From the NCBI GenBank assembly GCA_904063045.1, contig CAJFCJ010000003.1:2404504-2468503 (forward strand): DNA of 64,000 nt, given 5' to 3'. A model generated the notes under the pieces. The model saw only the letters and a program-made list of their open reading frames with translations. It searched no databases and was not told the origin of the DNA. Source of the stretch: Dimorphilus gyrociliatus (lineage: Eukaryota; Annelida; Polychaeta; Dinophilidae). Below, one piece after another: positions 24,335 to 36,749 of this stretch. The position numbers and the translations under genes are program-made. Position 1 is the stretch's first letter. Each line of letters starts with the position of its first letter.

Positions 24335-24849
24335 AAGAGAATTTTCTTGAACAAGAACAGTATTAAAAAATATATTCAATATAAATCCATTGAAAATTTT
24401 GCCAAATATGGTTTTTCTTTAATATAACTGTACCTCTTTCGCCATATACATCTTAACTTATTATTATTTATAATCTATGCTTGCCTTACTTCGAATAAAC
24501 GATATAGTAAATTAGCAAACAAATTTCAATTCAAGTTCTATTGAAGCAAGTGGAAAAAATAAATTTATTATGACTATAAATGTTGATACAAAGCTATGAC
24601 CGAAATGTATAATATTGTAGGCCCACACATATATTTTTCACAATCTGGGAGGCTAAACAGAAACAAATAAAATTTACTGTTAACACTAGAAAACTTGAGT
24701 AAACTGTACCAAATATTGGCGAAGTTCAGGGAAACAAACACTATTCATAGATAGGACAGTTAAAAGTATGTCAATTACATAGTAATTTGATGAGGGATAT
24801 ATAGAATATGTCGTTTAATGACGACGAGGATTACGTTCTTCACTAATCT

Positions 24850-25375
24850 CTAGCATATATGCATCTCTACGAAATTTTCACGATTCTTGAAGATTTCTCC
24901 CCAAACGTTATCTTCAACTTTAGCCCTTTTGTCTTCTGTTTGAGTTGTAGCTGACATTGTTCTCTTCCTTTAAAGAAAAGTAGAATGCAGAATTAACACA
25001 AAGAACGTACACACAATAACCAGTCTTTTGACATATGTTCTTACCTTGGAGATTTTGGTTGCCCCTTGGCTTCCTTTCCGTGTTCTGTAACTTCAACGGG
25101 AACCATTTCCATTTGTTTTGAAAATCGCTTTAAGAACCACAATACTTGCTTCTGGAATTCCTTCTCTTTGGTCGTCTGTCGACCTCGTTGAAATTTCTTA
25201 TAAAAATTCTTACAATTGCAGATTTTACCATTGAACGAACTGAAAAATTAGTGTTATGATTGCTTACTGAATAGATTTTAGAAATTATTTGTATTTATAT
25301 GCTTGAAATGCTTACCAGTGAGTTCAGTTTGATGCGTTGTCGCTGAGTGAGGCCAATATTGTTTGGCCACGTGAA
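24850..25375 (-). CDS. Doubtful small gene, three exon-like pieces
   Basis: Not recognised. Minus-strand pieces at about 25375-25310 (reading RFTWPNNIGLTQRQRIKLN), about 25212-25045 (reading QKQVLWFLKRFSKQM) and 24967-24850 (reading DNVWGEIFKNRENFVEMH then stop) have coding-like composition and plausible splice signals. The last join is phase-consistent: AG before gtaaga, then ctttaaag before G. The first join needs a weak acceptor inside the second piece to keep frame, and no start codon was found. The product would be short (about 110-130 residues), basic and Lys/Glu-rich. It may be a fast-evolving small gene; the boundaries are approximate. Confidence 0.35.
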
Positions 25376-26373
25376 GCGTGCGTGCCTATTAACATATTTT
25401 AAAAAAAATTCGTTCGCATCTTTTTTTTAACGTATAACTTAAAAAATTAACATACAATATTTATTTATTAAAATAAAACTATATGAGAATAATTATAATA
25501 TTTTATACAAAATACATAAGAAATATCGGCTAAAATTTGATGAGCGATAATATAGAGTTAGCGGAACGTAAATATTTCTTGTATGCAACTTATATGGGTT
25601 AAAGTCTACATATATTTTTTTTTTTTTTTTGCAAATGCGTCTTAAAATTTCAAACGAGTTGTTTATTATTTTTCAGCTTTTGTCTTTAATTGTAAAAAAC
25701 AAATACTTTTTTCAAATATCAAAACAAAGTTGGGGATTTTTAAAATTAGCACAGCCATTTTGAATTTTGTAAAAGCTTGCCTCATATAGGTAATTTTTGC
25801 ATAAATAAAACGTACTTATTAATAATACTGCTATAATAAATATAGACATTATGTGCAAAGGTCAAAGTTGTTTATAGGTGACGTTAGTGTAGTTTAAAGA
25901 AAACAACACGGTAACGTCATGATTGATATGACCAAAGGGGTTTCTTTTAAGAGAATGGTCTGTTGAAACTTTTGTTTATATTTATTATTCTCCTTTATTA
26001 ATGAACTTTACAATTTAATTGTCATTAACTTAACTTTTATGAACTATATTCTGTTTTTGCCCAGAGTTTATTTAAATTATTTAAAAAAAAGAACAAGTGA
26101 TTATTATCAAGCAAAATATTTTAAATTATTTTTGTACCAGGCAAAGATATCTTGTGCTGAAAAACTTTTAATGTAGCAGACATTAAAAAGTATACGCCTA
26201 TTTATCAGTTAATCACTTGTTATTGAACAAAGCGGTTGCCTTTACTGTATTGGTTTGTAAAAATGATACCAACTTTTTCTTATAGAGTTTGATTACAATT
26301 TTCTACTCAAGAGAAGTCTATAGGAATTTTACGATACTTTATTTTATGTTTCCTTTCGGAGGAAAATGCCTAG

Positions 26374-26412
<39 letters not shown>

Positions 26413-26895
26413 CATTTAACTTATTTTTTCGCTAGCTGCGTAAATGTATTGCGTAATCCAAATAGAAGCGTATATAGAATTTATAATCAATATTTCCAGG
26501 TGATATTTTTATTCACCTGCTAAAAATAACTATTCTACTTTAATTTGGTTATTCTAAGTAATATACTATTTAGTACAGTTCAGTAGATATTTATGATAAA
26601 TAGTAGGAGAAAGTATATAAGTTATCGACTAACTCTTTGATTATAGATCGATAGTACAAATTAGGCGGCTGACAAAATGTCTTTAACAAAAATTTAATCT
26701 AGTAAAACTTAAGAACAATTGCTCTATAGACGCCACTAATGATAATGTAGAGATAAACGTAGGAAACAGGGAGTATAAAAGCATAGCAGTCGACTCTCTT
26801 CTAATATGTTGTCCTTGGGACATCATATGATAACACTTTTCGAAACAGTGAGGAGTCACTAGCGCTGAAGTTGTTGAAGAAACATTATTCAAACT
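25376..26895. other. AT-rich intergenic DNA before phnX-like gene
   Basis: No coding exon seen. A TA microsatellite lies at about 26377-26409. The last 200 bp before 26896 probably contain the promoter and 5' UTR of the phosphonoacetaldehyde hydrolase gene. Confidence 0.5.
26377..26409. repeat. TA dinucleotide microsatellite
   Basis: An uninterrupted run of about 16 TA units in intergenic DNA. Confidence 0.9.
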
Positions 26896-27750
26896 ATGTC
26901 TCGGTTGAGAACAGCTTACCAATTTAGCAGAAGATATACTGGAAGAGTGAAAGCAGTCATTTTGGATTGGTCTGGTACTACAGCTGATAAATATGTAATT
27001 GCACCAGCCGTAGTCTTTGCTCATGTTTTTGAAAAGGCTGGCGTTCCTATTTCGATGAGTGAGGCAAGAGAACCTATGGGAATAAGAAAAGATTTACATA
27101 TTGCGACAATTTGCAATAATCCTTCTGTAAGGCAAAGATGGTTTAATGCAAAAGGAAGGTATCCAAATCAGGGTGATGTTGAAGAAATGTACAAAAATTA
27201 CATTCCTGCTCAGCTGGAATGTCTACCAAAATATACTGATTTAATACCTGGTGCAGCTAAATCAATCAAGACTTTAAGAGACGGTTACGGTATAAAAGTT
27301 GGCTCAACTACGGGATTTAGCAGGCCAATGGTTGACATTCTTGTTGAAGGTGCCAGAAAACAAGGTTTGGATTTCGATGCTACAGTAGCTGGTGATGAAG
27401 TCATTAATGGTTCAAGACCCAAACCCTTTATGATTTACAAGAATATGGATTTAATGAATGTGCATCCAATCCAGAGTGTTATTAAAGTCGACGATACAAC
27501 ATCAGGTGTGGGAGAGGCTCTGGAAGCTGGATGTTGGGGAGTCGGGGTCGCAAGGTATTCCAACTATATGGACATTAACAGCTTTGAAGAAGAGGAAAAT
27601 TACACAAGGGAAGAGATCGAGGCTAGAACAGAAAAATCCAAACAGAAACTTAGAGAAACAGGAGTTCATTACGTCATTGATTCAATAGCAGAGCTACCAG
27701 CCGTCGTTGAAGATATTAACGAAAGATTGGCAAGAGGTGAACAACCTTAA
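26896..27750 (+). CDS. Phosphonoacetaldehyde hydrolase (PhnX family)
   Basis: HAD-superfamily enzyme that splits phosphonoacetaldehyde into acetaldehyde and phosphate, the second step of 2-aminoethylphosphonate breakdown. The single-exon frame encodes 284 residues; bacterial PhnX is about 270. The nucleophile motif LDWSGTTAD gives Asp24. The cap motif EPMGIRKDLH gives Lys65, in the place of the Schiff-base lysine that defines this family within HAD proteins. GSTTGFSRPM is HAD motif II, and KVDDTTSGVGEA (Asp199/Asp200) is the metal-binding acidic motif. The N-terminus before the domain (MSRLRTAYQFSRRYTGR) is Arg-rich and lacks acids, so a mitochondrial presequence is possible. It has no introns, unlike almost every other gene here. 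Codon use and AT content match its neighbours, so contamination is unlikely. No PhnW transaminase lies in the window. Confidence 0.93.
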   Translation: MSRLRTAYQFSRRYTGRVKAVILDWSGTTADKYVIAPAVVFAHVFEKAGVPISMSEAREPMGIRKDLHIATICNNPSVRQRWFNAKGRYPNQGDVEEMYKNYIPAQLECLPKYTDLIPGAAKSIKTLRDGYGIKVGSTTGFSRPMVDILVEGARKQGLDFDATVAGDEVINGSRPKPFMIYKNMDLMNVHPIQSVIKVDDTTSGVGEALEAGCWGVGVARYSNYMDINSFEEEENYTREEIEARTEKSKQKLRETGVHYVIDSIAELPAVVEDINERLARGEQP

Positions 27751-28007
27751 AGATGATGACATGATATTCTCCTAAATAAGTTCTTTAATGTCCCAGACCT
27801 CAAAAATTCAATATCACTTATAAAATTTAGTCTTATTTCCTCAATTTTAATTTAATGTGCAGCTGAAAGAAAACACTTATGTATTTATTGTAGGGTGTAA
27901 TCAGATGTGAAAACTTTGTTTTTTACTACATACTATGTATGTACATTATATTAATAGTTTAAATTATTCAATGGTTAAGCCATTTACCCAGTTGACAGGT
28001 TATCACC

Positions 28008-28013
28008 AATAAA
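28008..28013 (+). terminator. Poly(A) signal after the phnX-like gene
   Basis: AATAAA lies 258 bp after the stop codon and is followed by a T-rich stretch, the usual layout of an animal 3' end. Confidence 0.55.
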
Positions 28014-28237
28014 AATATATTTAAAAAGCGACTTTTTGTCTTCTTATTATTTAATTTGATTTAATTTTAGCGTCAACTATCTGATTATACTTTCATGAAT
28101 TAAAGATAAGGAATAAAGATCGCCAGTGCTCTTTATACAGAGGTTTATAATACATCTGAGTAGCTGTAACAGTTGCTGAATTAGAGGTGGTGTCGATAAG
28201 ATATCAGATAAGGGATTTAGGTGGAATGTTCATTTAT

Positions 28238-29480
28238 TCATTTGCAATGCTGCAATTCATAGAGTTTATGGGCCTGTTTTCTTGCATCGTCAACGCCCTC
28301 ACAAATCTTTATCCAATTTTTAGGTATACAATTTATTGAATACGCTGCACCAGCAATAGCTCCTGCCATTGAAGCTATAGTATCTGTATCCCCGCCCAGC
28401 GATATAGAGAATAATATAGTCTCCTTAAATTTTTCTTCTGGTGATAAATTCGAGAATCTTTCTTTCGTCGTCCGTAAAAATGAATAAATAGCAGCAGGTA
28501 CGGAATTTAAGGCAGTTACATCATTTCCTATAGAATGGAGTTGTTGAATAAGATCGAATTATTACATGTAAAGAATAATAAACCTAATTTGGTAGCCACG
28601 TCTTCTTCACTTGTCTCATATTCCAACATTAACTGCCTGATTAATGTTATCTTTTCTTGATAAACTTTTCTATTTGCGAGTAAAATTAAATTATACGGAT
28701 ATTTCACGTAAAAAGGCAATTTACTGTTCACTATCCACTTCTAGGCTCTTTGCAAAGGTTTCTAATTTATCTAACAGGTCAGAGTCGTTATTTGGGTATT
28801 TTAAAGCCCATTTTACAGCTGTTGCTTCCAGGATGGCACCATTTATGCCAAATGGATGAGCGTGAGTAATTAAGGATATTTTTCTAACTAAATCCTTTAA
28901 GGAAGAAAAATTTTAATTTCAATACTAAACGGAAATAATTGAAAATTGTTCAATACTTCAAACTCTTTATTATCACTTTTTATTCCAAATAAGGAAGCTG
29001 GAGCTATTCTCATAGCTGCTCCATTTCCAAATGATCCCTGGCCACTATGTTGTTGTTTAGAAGGTGAAAATATTTCTTCTTCAGTGATACTCGCGTATTC
29101 TTTGGAGGAAAATATATTATTTAACTTGTGAAAAACTTCTCCGATAGTTGCTCCATAACCATAAGGTTTTCGTATATACTCATCAGTGAATCTATTTTCA
29201 AAATTGATTAGTTCTATTAGGTATAATTTCATATATATATACAAAAGTACTTTTTGGCTAAATCTATACAGTCCAATTTTTTCTTCTCTATTAGGGAAAA
29301 AGCCACCGATCTTGACATCGCGGTATCATCTGTATATTTGAATATACATGGTGAATTATATGTTTTTAACATTTTTTCCCTAGATGGAATAGGCGTAACA
29401 AATTCATATTCAGAACCCAAACAATCGCCAACTACGGCTCCTACTAAACTTCCAATAAATTTTTCTTCCATATCATTCAT
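28238..29480 (-). CDS. ADPRS: ADP-ribosylhydrolase ARH3
   Basis: Magnesium-dependent hydrolase that removes ADP-ribose from serine and degrades poly(ADP-ribose) and O-acetyl-ADP-ribose in nucleus, cytosol and mitochondria. Five exons: 29480-29251, 29191-28957, 28894-28725, 28669-28584 and 28527-28238, all phase-consistent, about 336 residues (human 363). Introns are only about 55-65 bp. Conserved parts in order: GSLVGAVVGDCLGSEYE; the first metal motif YTDDTAM; GYGATIGEVF; GQGSFGNGAAMRIAPASL; THAHPFGINGAILEA; VPAAIYSFLR; and the second metal motif SLGGDTDTIASMAGAIAGA. All expected metal-binding acids are present, so the enzyme should be active. It lies tail-to-tail with the phnX-like gene and head-to-head with the next gene (544 bp gap). 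Confidence 0.94.
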
Positions 29481-30024
29481 ATTTACACATGAACCTCTTA
29501 TTTACTATCGTCTGCTATGATTGAAATGCCACTAGGGCCATCTGTCTTAGGCACAAGTTATTCACAAAAAAATGTGCAAAATTTTACATACCTAATTTTT
29601 CAAGCTTTTACATATTAGCATTTATTTCAAAAGTGTTTGTAATAAATTCTCTCCTGCAGAGCACATATTGTTTTACGTGATTAAACTATATAAAATAAAT
29701 AGTATCGCTAGTGCCATCTTGATTTTAAAAAAATGTACAATTTGTTTAAAAATCGTATAAAAATTCCATTATTACAATAAAAGGTCGAATAATTTCCTTC
29801 CGGTTTTTACATATTTCTAAACTAGACTATTTTTCAAAGACATATTTCTGAGTGAAATAGTTAAGCGCTTGAAGAAAACTATATTTTAAAAAAGTGACTT
29901 TGTTTGAAGTATAAACACAAATGAAGAATAGTTAAATATTTAAGATAAGAAAAATCTGAAATTCTACCAAAGTTTCGCTTGACTGAATTTGAATGTGACT
30001 TGGTCTATTCAAAAGAAGTATAAC
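29481..30024. promoter_or_regulatory. Shared upstream region of ARH3 and tandem-VFT receptor
   Basis: A 544-bp gap between divergent start codons. It contains a CTTCCGG ETS-like core at about 29798-29804 and two near copies of the CCATCT motif (about 29537 and 29713). This layout suggests a bidirectional promoter; factor binding is inferred only. Confidence 0.4.
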
Positions 30025-33000
30025 ATGAAGATTTTTGCCATAATATCAATATATTTTATATTGTCAGAGTCGTGCTATTTTCGAAATGTTGAGGTAGAAG
30101 GAGATTTCTACTTGGCAACATTTCTTGCTTTTCACACTGATGAGTACTGTACGGGACCGATTTCCGAGGCTATTGCATATCAATATGAAGCCTTATTATG
30201 GGCTGTTGAGAGATTAAACAATCATTCCTTCTTTGGCAAAGAAAAACTTGGTAATATTCAATTGTTAAACACTCTTTCACCTCGTACTGATGTCATCATC
30301 TTTTTTTTATTTAGGTTTGAAGGTTTTCGATACTTGTTTTAGTAAGTTTCATACATCAAAGCATCTAATCGATGATATATTGGAACATGACACTTCGAAA
30401 ATCAATTATATAAGTTCGCTATATAATTGTTCGGATACTAAGGACAACGTTGTTGGTAATAAATATGAAATATAATTATTCTTTTGTAATTTTCATGCAA
30501 ATTTTATAAATAGGAATTCTTGGACCAACTACTAGTGCTATATCGGAAACTATATCCACTTTTTTTAAAAAGACTAACACAGAAATGGCAACTTTTGGAA
30601 TTTCCGCAACATCGACTAGACTTAGCAACGAGCAAGTATTTCCAAACTTTTTTCGAGTTGTTCCCCCAGATATAATTCAAACTCAGGTAAATTTTGTTTC
30701 TTTTTTTTTAATAATTTTATCCTTTTCAAATAATGTGAACAGTCTCTTGTTACATTAATGGAAAATTCGGGCTGGAACTTTATTCTAACGATGGGTACAG
30801 ATGATTCCTATGGAACGGAAGGTTTGAAAGAACTTCATGCATTATTGAAAGAAAAAAAAATTTGCTACATAGAATGTCCTCGTATAAAAACCAGTAGAAT
30901 TCATTGGTACGAATGGGGACAGAAGTTTGAAAATGAAATATTTGAAAAAATTAATTTTAAAAGTATTGGAATTGTATTTTATGGTCAACCGGAAACATTT
31001 AAGTCTGCTGTTGAAACCTTAGGAGGAATACTAAGAAACAAACTTGTCAACATAACGTGGATTGTTACTGAGAGTTATACTGAAGAAATAAAAGATATGT
31101 CCCGAAACCACGAATTGGCAAATTTCACTGTAGTAAACCTTGAATTATCCAATACATTAGGTCTAAAAGAGGTAAATAGATATTTACAAGAGAAATCTGG
31201 TGATACCATTATGAATCCATGGTGGGCTGAATGTCAACAGAAAAAAACACAAGGAAATTGTTTACTGAAACAATTTCAAAAGTTTCCTCCAAAATATACC
31301 ACAGCTGCTCTAGACGCGCTTTATTTTTATGCCCAAGCGATAAAAAACGGGCTAAATCAGAGTAAATGTGAAACATATAGACAATGTTCAGAATTGAGGA
31401 GTCATGTTATCAAATTTTTGAAAGGTGCTCAGCTTGATTATAATGGTCAACAATGGAGTGAAGTTGTACCGGAGGAGTATAAAAACAGAAATAAAACATT
31501 ACTTGATGAAAATGGTGACTTGATCTTAGAGTTTAAGAATGAACTTTTGACCATTAAATCTTTTCGTTTAAACGAAAAAGATGGAGAAGGTGCTCTTGTT
31601 GGTTATATTTCTAAAGAAAGGCTGATCTTAAAGAATGAAAAATCAACAGAAACTACATTTGGAAAATCACAATGTCCTGTTAGTACAAAATGTACAGAGT
31701 ATTGTGAAGATATTACAAAGTTAAAATATGCTTATGTTAAAGCTAATAAAACTACAGAGAAGAAGAATAAGTTCATTATCATTGCAATACTTCCGATTAG
31801 TGAGAATTCTGACAGAGCAGATGAAATTGTTAACTTGAAATGTTCCGATGATTTACGTGATTTATCAGCTGGTTATGAACTGTTTGAGGCATTTAAATAT
31901 GCAATTGAAAAATATTCTACGGATGTGGATGGTATAGTATTCGATGATTGTTACAATCCCCTTCGGCCAGCTAAAATATTTACTGATTTACTTTCTGGGA
32001 CGTTAGTTGCAACAAACATAAAAGGAGAGCGTGTTGAAGTCAATAACGATGATGTTATAGCTATTATAGGGACGGAGAGTAGTGATGTAACAAGAAATAT
32101 TGCTCCGTTTGCTGAACAAATGAAAGTTGTTCAAATTTCATTTGGAGCAACTGCAGTTGTATTTGATAATAAAAAATTGTTTCCCAACTTTTTAAGAACT
32201 GTTCCATCTGATTCTGCCCAAGCTGAGGCTATGGTAAAAGTTGCTGTAAAGCTAAACTGGAAATGTGCATGCATTATTCACACTACAAACCTATATGGTA
32301 ATGGGGGAGCTGATAAGCTTGAGGAATATGCCAAAAAATATGGAATTTTCATATCTTTTAAACGTAACTTTACTAGTCAAAATGCCAAAAAGAATTCAGA
32401 TGAAGAGAATAAAGAGTATACACAAATAATTTCTAAGCTTGAAGATGACAATTCTCCAAAGCAGATCTTTTATTTCGGAGATAATAAACCAGTTACAAGG
32501 TTACTTAAAAGATTACATGACAGTAGGTTCCGGAAAACATATCTTTTCATAGCAAGTGAGTCATGGGGCGATAGTACGACAGTAGTTAAAGATTCTGAAG
32601 CAACTGCACAAAATGCTATAATAGTAAAAATAAATTCTCCAACAGGATCTGACTTGAACGAACAGTTCGACAAATATCTAGATAAGAGAACTTTAAAATA
32701 TCACAAACATGTAAATAATCCATGGTACAATAAATATTATCAGATGGCGAATAAGTGCCATCTACAAGAAAGTTGGCAAAAATCAAATCATGAAAAGGAA
32801 TGTGATGGCGTAAAACGTTTGAAACTGGACAGAAGTGGTCGTCAATTTTGCTACCATGTTCTAACAAGTGTTATTGCAGTGATCAAAGCTGTAGAGTTAA
32901 TAAAACTCCGCCACTATACAGAAAGTAGGTATAAAGAAGAAAAACCCTTTTTAAAGGTTTTTAAACAAGTTAAACTCAAGGAAAACAGCGATGCTACAAT

Positions 33001-33454
33001 ATTTAATGAGGATGGTAATGGTAAATCACTGTATTCATTTTACTATTTCACCACAGACGTAAACGGCTCAAATGTATACAAACAAATAAACAATCTAGCA
33101 GATTTCGATATAATCATCAACAAGAGTTATAAAGTAGTTAATCAATGTGAAGATCCGCCTCCCCCTTCTCGAAACCTATTACTCTTAATTATCATTGTGA
33201 TGTCTTGCGCGATGGGAGTAATCATTATAATTGCTTGTTCTTTCGGAATATATAAAATTGTATCGTTTATTTCTCGCACAAGAGGCCCAAGAGAAACAAT
33301 CAGAAATCAAACAAATTTGGAAATTCACAACTGGATTAATCAAACGAATGGCATGACTAGACCAAATCCTCGATTGCGTGGAGATGATGATTCTATAGCA
33401 TTTGAAAGTGTTGTTCATTCTGTTCCTGGTGATATGAGAGTTAGTTATATCTGA
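30025..33454 (+). CDS. Single-pass receptor with two tandem class-C-type ligand-binding domains
   Basis: Likely cell-surface receptor. Exons 30025-30250, 30315-30455, 30514-30686 and 30743-33454 give about 1083 residues. A signal peptide (MKIFAIISIYFILSES) is followed by a first Venus-flytrap domain (about 25-500) of metabotropic-glutamate-receptor type: ILGPTTSAISE, then FPNFFRVVPPD and SGWNFILTMGTDDSYG. A second domain of the same type (about 523-965) has IIGTESSDVT, LFPNFLRTVPSDSAQAEAM and LNWKCACIIH. A Pro-rich linker leads to one transmembrane helix (about 991-1016) and a tail of about 67 residues. There is no 7TM region, kinase-homology, cyclase or kinase domain before the stop. The second domain sits in one 2.7-kb exon. 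No known family with exactly this layout comes to mind. It could act as a co-receptor, decoy or clearance receptor; that is inference. Confidence 0.85.
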
Positions 33455-36241
33455 AACTGAATGAAAACATTTCACTTTTTAAGCTTGTAATACTGAAAAG
33501 TTTTGATATTTCTATTTTTGCTTACTTAGCCATTTTTTCGGTCAAATATGAAAGCAAGTCAAGATATATACATATATCATAATTTTTATTGAGCTCTGTT
33601 TAAAAGCTCTTGTCCTCTAATTTTTGTTCAATATTTACTTTTTGATTTTTAATACAATATTTAAATATTTTTTATCATATCACTCATTGAGTATTGAATC
33701 TCCAATTGAAGCTATTATTTGCTTTTATATATTAATTGCAAGAATTAGATGTCTCTGTTTTCCATAGAAAGCGTAGTTTTTAATAATTTTTCACTCAAAA
33801 AACAAAGTTCTGCAAAGTTTATATGACAAATAGCTAGTGAACATTTTTGTGCTGTCACCGTGGTGATGTATACCGATTGTGCATTGTTTTAATATTATAA
33901 CTGAATCAACAATGATTTTAGGGTGACACGAATAATATATTTACTGTATAAATAGGGTTATTATAATTGTATAGTTTCGGTTAACTAGTAATGAGTGAAT
34001 GATTATATCAATTTCATGTTTCCTATTATATTATTTTAAACTATGAAGATCAAGTAAAAAGTACTTTTCTCATATATTACAACTTTGCTTTATCTCTAAT
34101 GGATATAGCATTCGTTTTACAAACAGTTGAGTTTTACTAGTGAAAGCCTAAAAAGAGCAAGGCAACTATGAAATAGTAACACATCATAGATATTATATAG
34201 TAATATAAATGAGAGGGGAGCAAGTCAATTCAAGACGCCGCCTATATTTCGTTCTATTTCCTCCGAGACAATTTTCCAAGATACCTTTAAGTGTTCAAAT
34301 GAAAACTTCAAAGTTACTGCTCTAATTACAGGACCATTTTAATTACTATTGAGTATACCCTTAAGGAAGGCTATATTCTTAGGAATGGATTTTAAATTAA
34401 TCCGCTGTTTCTGTTCTCTGATGCCGCCTAAAATTTTCATCAATCTTTCAACCAATAGAATAAGTGTGCATGTGTCATATATTTTACATAGAAAAACGGT
34501 TACTTGAAGCTAAAGTGACCTAATTACAGTAATACGCATAAAAAGTAACGAAAAGAAAAAGTTATCAGATGCGTATATGTATTTATCTTGTAAAAAAATA
34601 GAGGGAGACAAATAAACTATTCTCTCTTATCCTTATCATATATAGTGTATATATATATTTATGTTTTAGGCAATATTATGTTTATTTACCCTTCTTTTTA
34701 TCTAATACTCAGCGTAAATAGTATGTAAAAATAAGAGCTTTTCATAATAAATCCTATTAATTAACTGATGATATCTGGGAAATCTCTGTATTTCTATTTA
34801 TCTACAAATCCAAAGGGTTTTGGGGAGACTTATTGGCTTATTTCTAAATTATTGATGTTTTTTTTAGTTGAGAAGAACGTCCAAAGATGTCGCTAGTTGA
34901 TATTTTTTTGTGTGCATAGTATAGGAAATATAGAAAAAAATTGTTATAGATTTAGTGAGAAAAAAAGGATCATTAACTATCAAAGTTCCTACTTGATTGT
35001 AAAAGCCTGCTAATAGAAGTAGAAAAGAGGAGGGAAACTACTAACGAGGTAGCAAATCTCGATCATCCCGCTAATTGGGAGTGACTACTCTGTCATTTTA
35101 ATCGTAGAAATTACGGATAATAATCACTTTGTTCTATCGTTTTAGTTGATAAATTTCGGTATCGAAGGCTCAATAGGGAATAAAATGGATGGAACTAGAG
35201 AAAATGTTCGAAAGAATTGAATCGAGACTCGTTCTGCAAAATCTGCCTTGATATGTTTGTCCGTTGAACGTGCTTTGAATAAAAAAAGATGTAGAACGTC
35301 AGTTTTATTTCTTCACCACACTTCTCTAACACCCTCTCCATCCCACCCGCCTCCTTATCAAATTACAGAATTGTCCTATTCCTCCTCTTCCGGGATTTAT
35401 ACTTGATCTTCTTATAAACATCTCAACAAAGAAATATTTTAAAAAAAGAACAAACAATAATTTTATATATGTATATATGTTGTTTATCGTTTCCTCTCAT
35501 AGTGGTTATATTTGTCTTAAGTAAATAATTAATGCCGTATTAATTCATTGGCCATTCGCCAGGCAACTTATTGTGATAATTAAGTTCCGTTGATGCCCGA
35601 TGAACGCAAAAAAAAAACTATACAAAGCTACTAGAGGCACGTTTTCCACTTCCTAAAGCTTTATTTGTTTGCTTTCTTGTCATGTCTCTTTGCTAAAAAC
35701 AAGACGCTTTAGCCAAATTCATTTATTACTCTACGTGTTAAAGAAATATTGTACATTTACAAGTTGTTGTATATTCTTTTCAGTAGCATATAGATTCTAC
35801 TACAGAGAAAGTTGTACTTCTTAGAATGGAGTAAACTAGGAATGCTAATAAACCAATCAATGATTCTCTTTTTTGTCTCTTTTTTATTTTATCACAATTT
35901 AATATTGTTAACTTTTATTTCCTTTTGTACGAATATATTAAAGTCTTTAGAAGCTATTTATTGAAAAAAAAATCCCTATGAAGTAGGTGAGACAAGAATC
36001 TCGACGAAATCGTCTATTTCATTTATGATTTATGACTCTCTCTTTATAATTTTCCTTGCCAATAATTCTTAGGTATAAAATTCTTTAGGAAAACAAAATG
36101 GAGGATAAAATATGAAAAAAGAAACAATTAATATCATTTAAAATAAATAATTTACTATAAATGTTACTTATATTAAATAAAAATTTTTTTATTAATAATT
36201 TATATAGTGAAACACCTGCTTCTTTCTCTTTTGCCTTTTCT

Positions 36242-36283
<42 letters not shown>

Positions 36284-36749
36284 GTCACTACCAAACTTTC
36301 TATTATTTGAAATATGAATCCTTAAAAAGGCACAATTATTCATACTCATTAAATTTAACTTTAAAATTGTAGCATATAATAAGACAGTCTGAGAATATTT
36401 TTGTTTTTTAATTTTACTATTTTAATTAACTCTCTAAAGTAAACATAAAGATTTTTTAAATATATCCTAAGGGTTTTCTAGAATTTCACTTATTATAACT
36501 ATTATTATCATGTTTTTTATTGGAAATGAATGTTATTTTCACTTATATATATATATATAGTATATGCTGTATATACTATATGTGTTTATATTGTGTAAAA
36601 AATTTACATATATATTTCATCTGCTTTCATGTTTTCATATAAAAAAAAACAAATCTTCTTTCACAATCAGTCATAAACAGTCCAAAAATAACCAATAGAT
36701 TTGTATTATTAAACGTAATAGTCGTTACTGTAGATAAGTGAGAAACCAA
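33455..36749. other. AT-rich intergenic DNA
   Basis: No coding exon seen on either strand. It holds the 3' side of the tandem-VFT gene, a CT microsatellite (about 36245-36280) and scattered TA runs near 36540-36590. Confidence 0.5.
36245..36280 (+). repeat. CT dinucleotide microsatellite
   Basis: A run of about 18 CT units on the plus strand. Similar shorter CT/GA tracts lie at about 969-986, 4723-4745 and 40870-40890. Confidence 0.9.
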
